Part shown: one piece after another, positions 63,934-64,000 of the stretch | Layout: every line of letters begins with the position of its first letter | Position numbering within the stretch: position 1 is the stretch's first letter | Assembly: GCA_023230855.1 (NCBI GenBank) | Contig: JALNWQ010000008.1 | Coordinates: 124,001 to 188,000 of the forward strand | From: Solirubrobacteraceae bacterium | GTDB taxonomy: Bacteria > Actinomycetota > Thermoleophilia > Solirubrobacterales > Solirubrobacteraceae | Direction: 5' to 3' | DNA: 64,000 bases | Notes under the pieces: model-generated | What the model was told of the DNA's origin: nothing | The model's input: only the letters and a program-made list of their open reading frames with translations | Databases searched by the model: none | Position numbers and translations under genes: made by a program

Positions 63934-64000
63934 CGACGCCCGGCGCCGCGCCGCGGTTGCGCGTCGCGATGCTGCTGCACAAGTCGGTGGTGCACGACTC
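63930..64000 (+). CDS. Glycosyltransferase, N-terminal fragment
   Basis: The ATG at 63930 overlaps the preceding stop (ATGA) and opens a frame running off the window end. The 23 visible residues include 'LRVAMLLHKSVVHDS', the first strand and following loop of many family 4 glycosyltransferases ('MLLxKSVxHDSRV'). Only the start is seen, so the family call is tentative. Confidence 0.6.
   Translation, partial: MTTPGAAPRLRVAMLLHKSVVHD

Overview
The window is very GC-rich chromosomal DNA of an actinobacterium. Protein style points to the Thermoleophilia (Solirubrobacterales, Patulibacter-like): Ala/Gly/Pro-rich linkers, basic Ig-like tails on secreted proteins, a heterodisulfide-reductase-like succinate dehydrogenase subunit. 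This lineage call is inferred from style, not from a database match.

Layout. 0-2.4 kb: end of a succinate dehydrogenase operon (sdhA fragment, sdhB, HdrB-like third subunit). 2.5-6.7 kb: small metabolic genes. 6.7-11.5 kb: a leftward operon with two tandem PhoD-type phosphatases. 11.7-23.3 kb: a housekeeping block (asd, def, lysC, recR, ybaB, dnaX, the SRP RNA, tRNA-Val) broken up by several tandem repeats. 23.4-24.4 kb: a PIN-type toxin-antitoxin pair between hairpin repeats. 24.4-30.4 kb: a leftward MacAB-like exporter operon. 31-34.6 kb: a large secreted beta-helix protein. 35-39.2 kb: a FabR-like repressor, a ferredoxin reductase-like protein and a fatty acid desaturase, with a clear operator-promoter. 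39.2-44.5 kb: an accessory zone dense in one hairpin repeat family, holding an AbiEi-like protein, a three-gene cassette (AAA ATPase, PIN nuclease, RNA ligase) and a Nudix hydrolase. 46-64 kb: a cell-surface polysaccharide cluster (nucleotide-sugar enzymes, glycosyltransferases, deacetylases, toroid-like proteins, a Wzx-like flippase, a sugar aminotransferase, a secreted glycosidase). Two genes in it (54.9-59.4 kb) have visibly lower GC.

Three signals run through the window. First, a hairpin repeat (called R1 here; at least 17 copies) has an outer GGTGGCGGC-type stem and an inner GGACG/CGTCC stem; it is strictly intergenic and concentrated around accessory genes. Second, many genes start 6-8 bases after a TANNNT box, the hallmark of leaderless transcripts. 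Third, several unrelated minisatellites sit at gene ends, one of them containing the asd stop codon.

The best candidates for something undescribed are the ATPase-PIN-RNA ligase cassette with its R1 flanks, and the R1 family itself. The desaturase locus has the most complete regulatory reading: a -35/-10 promoter followed by a near-perfect 31-bp palindrome, with the presumed repressor gene next door.
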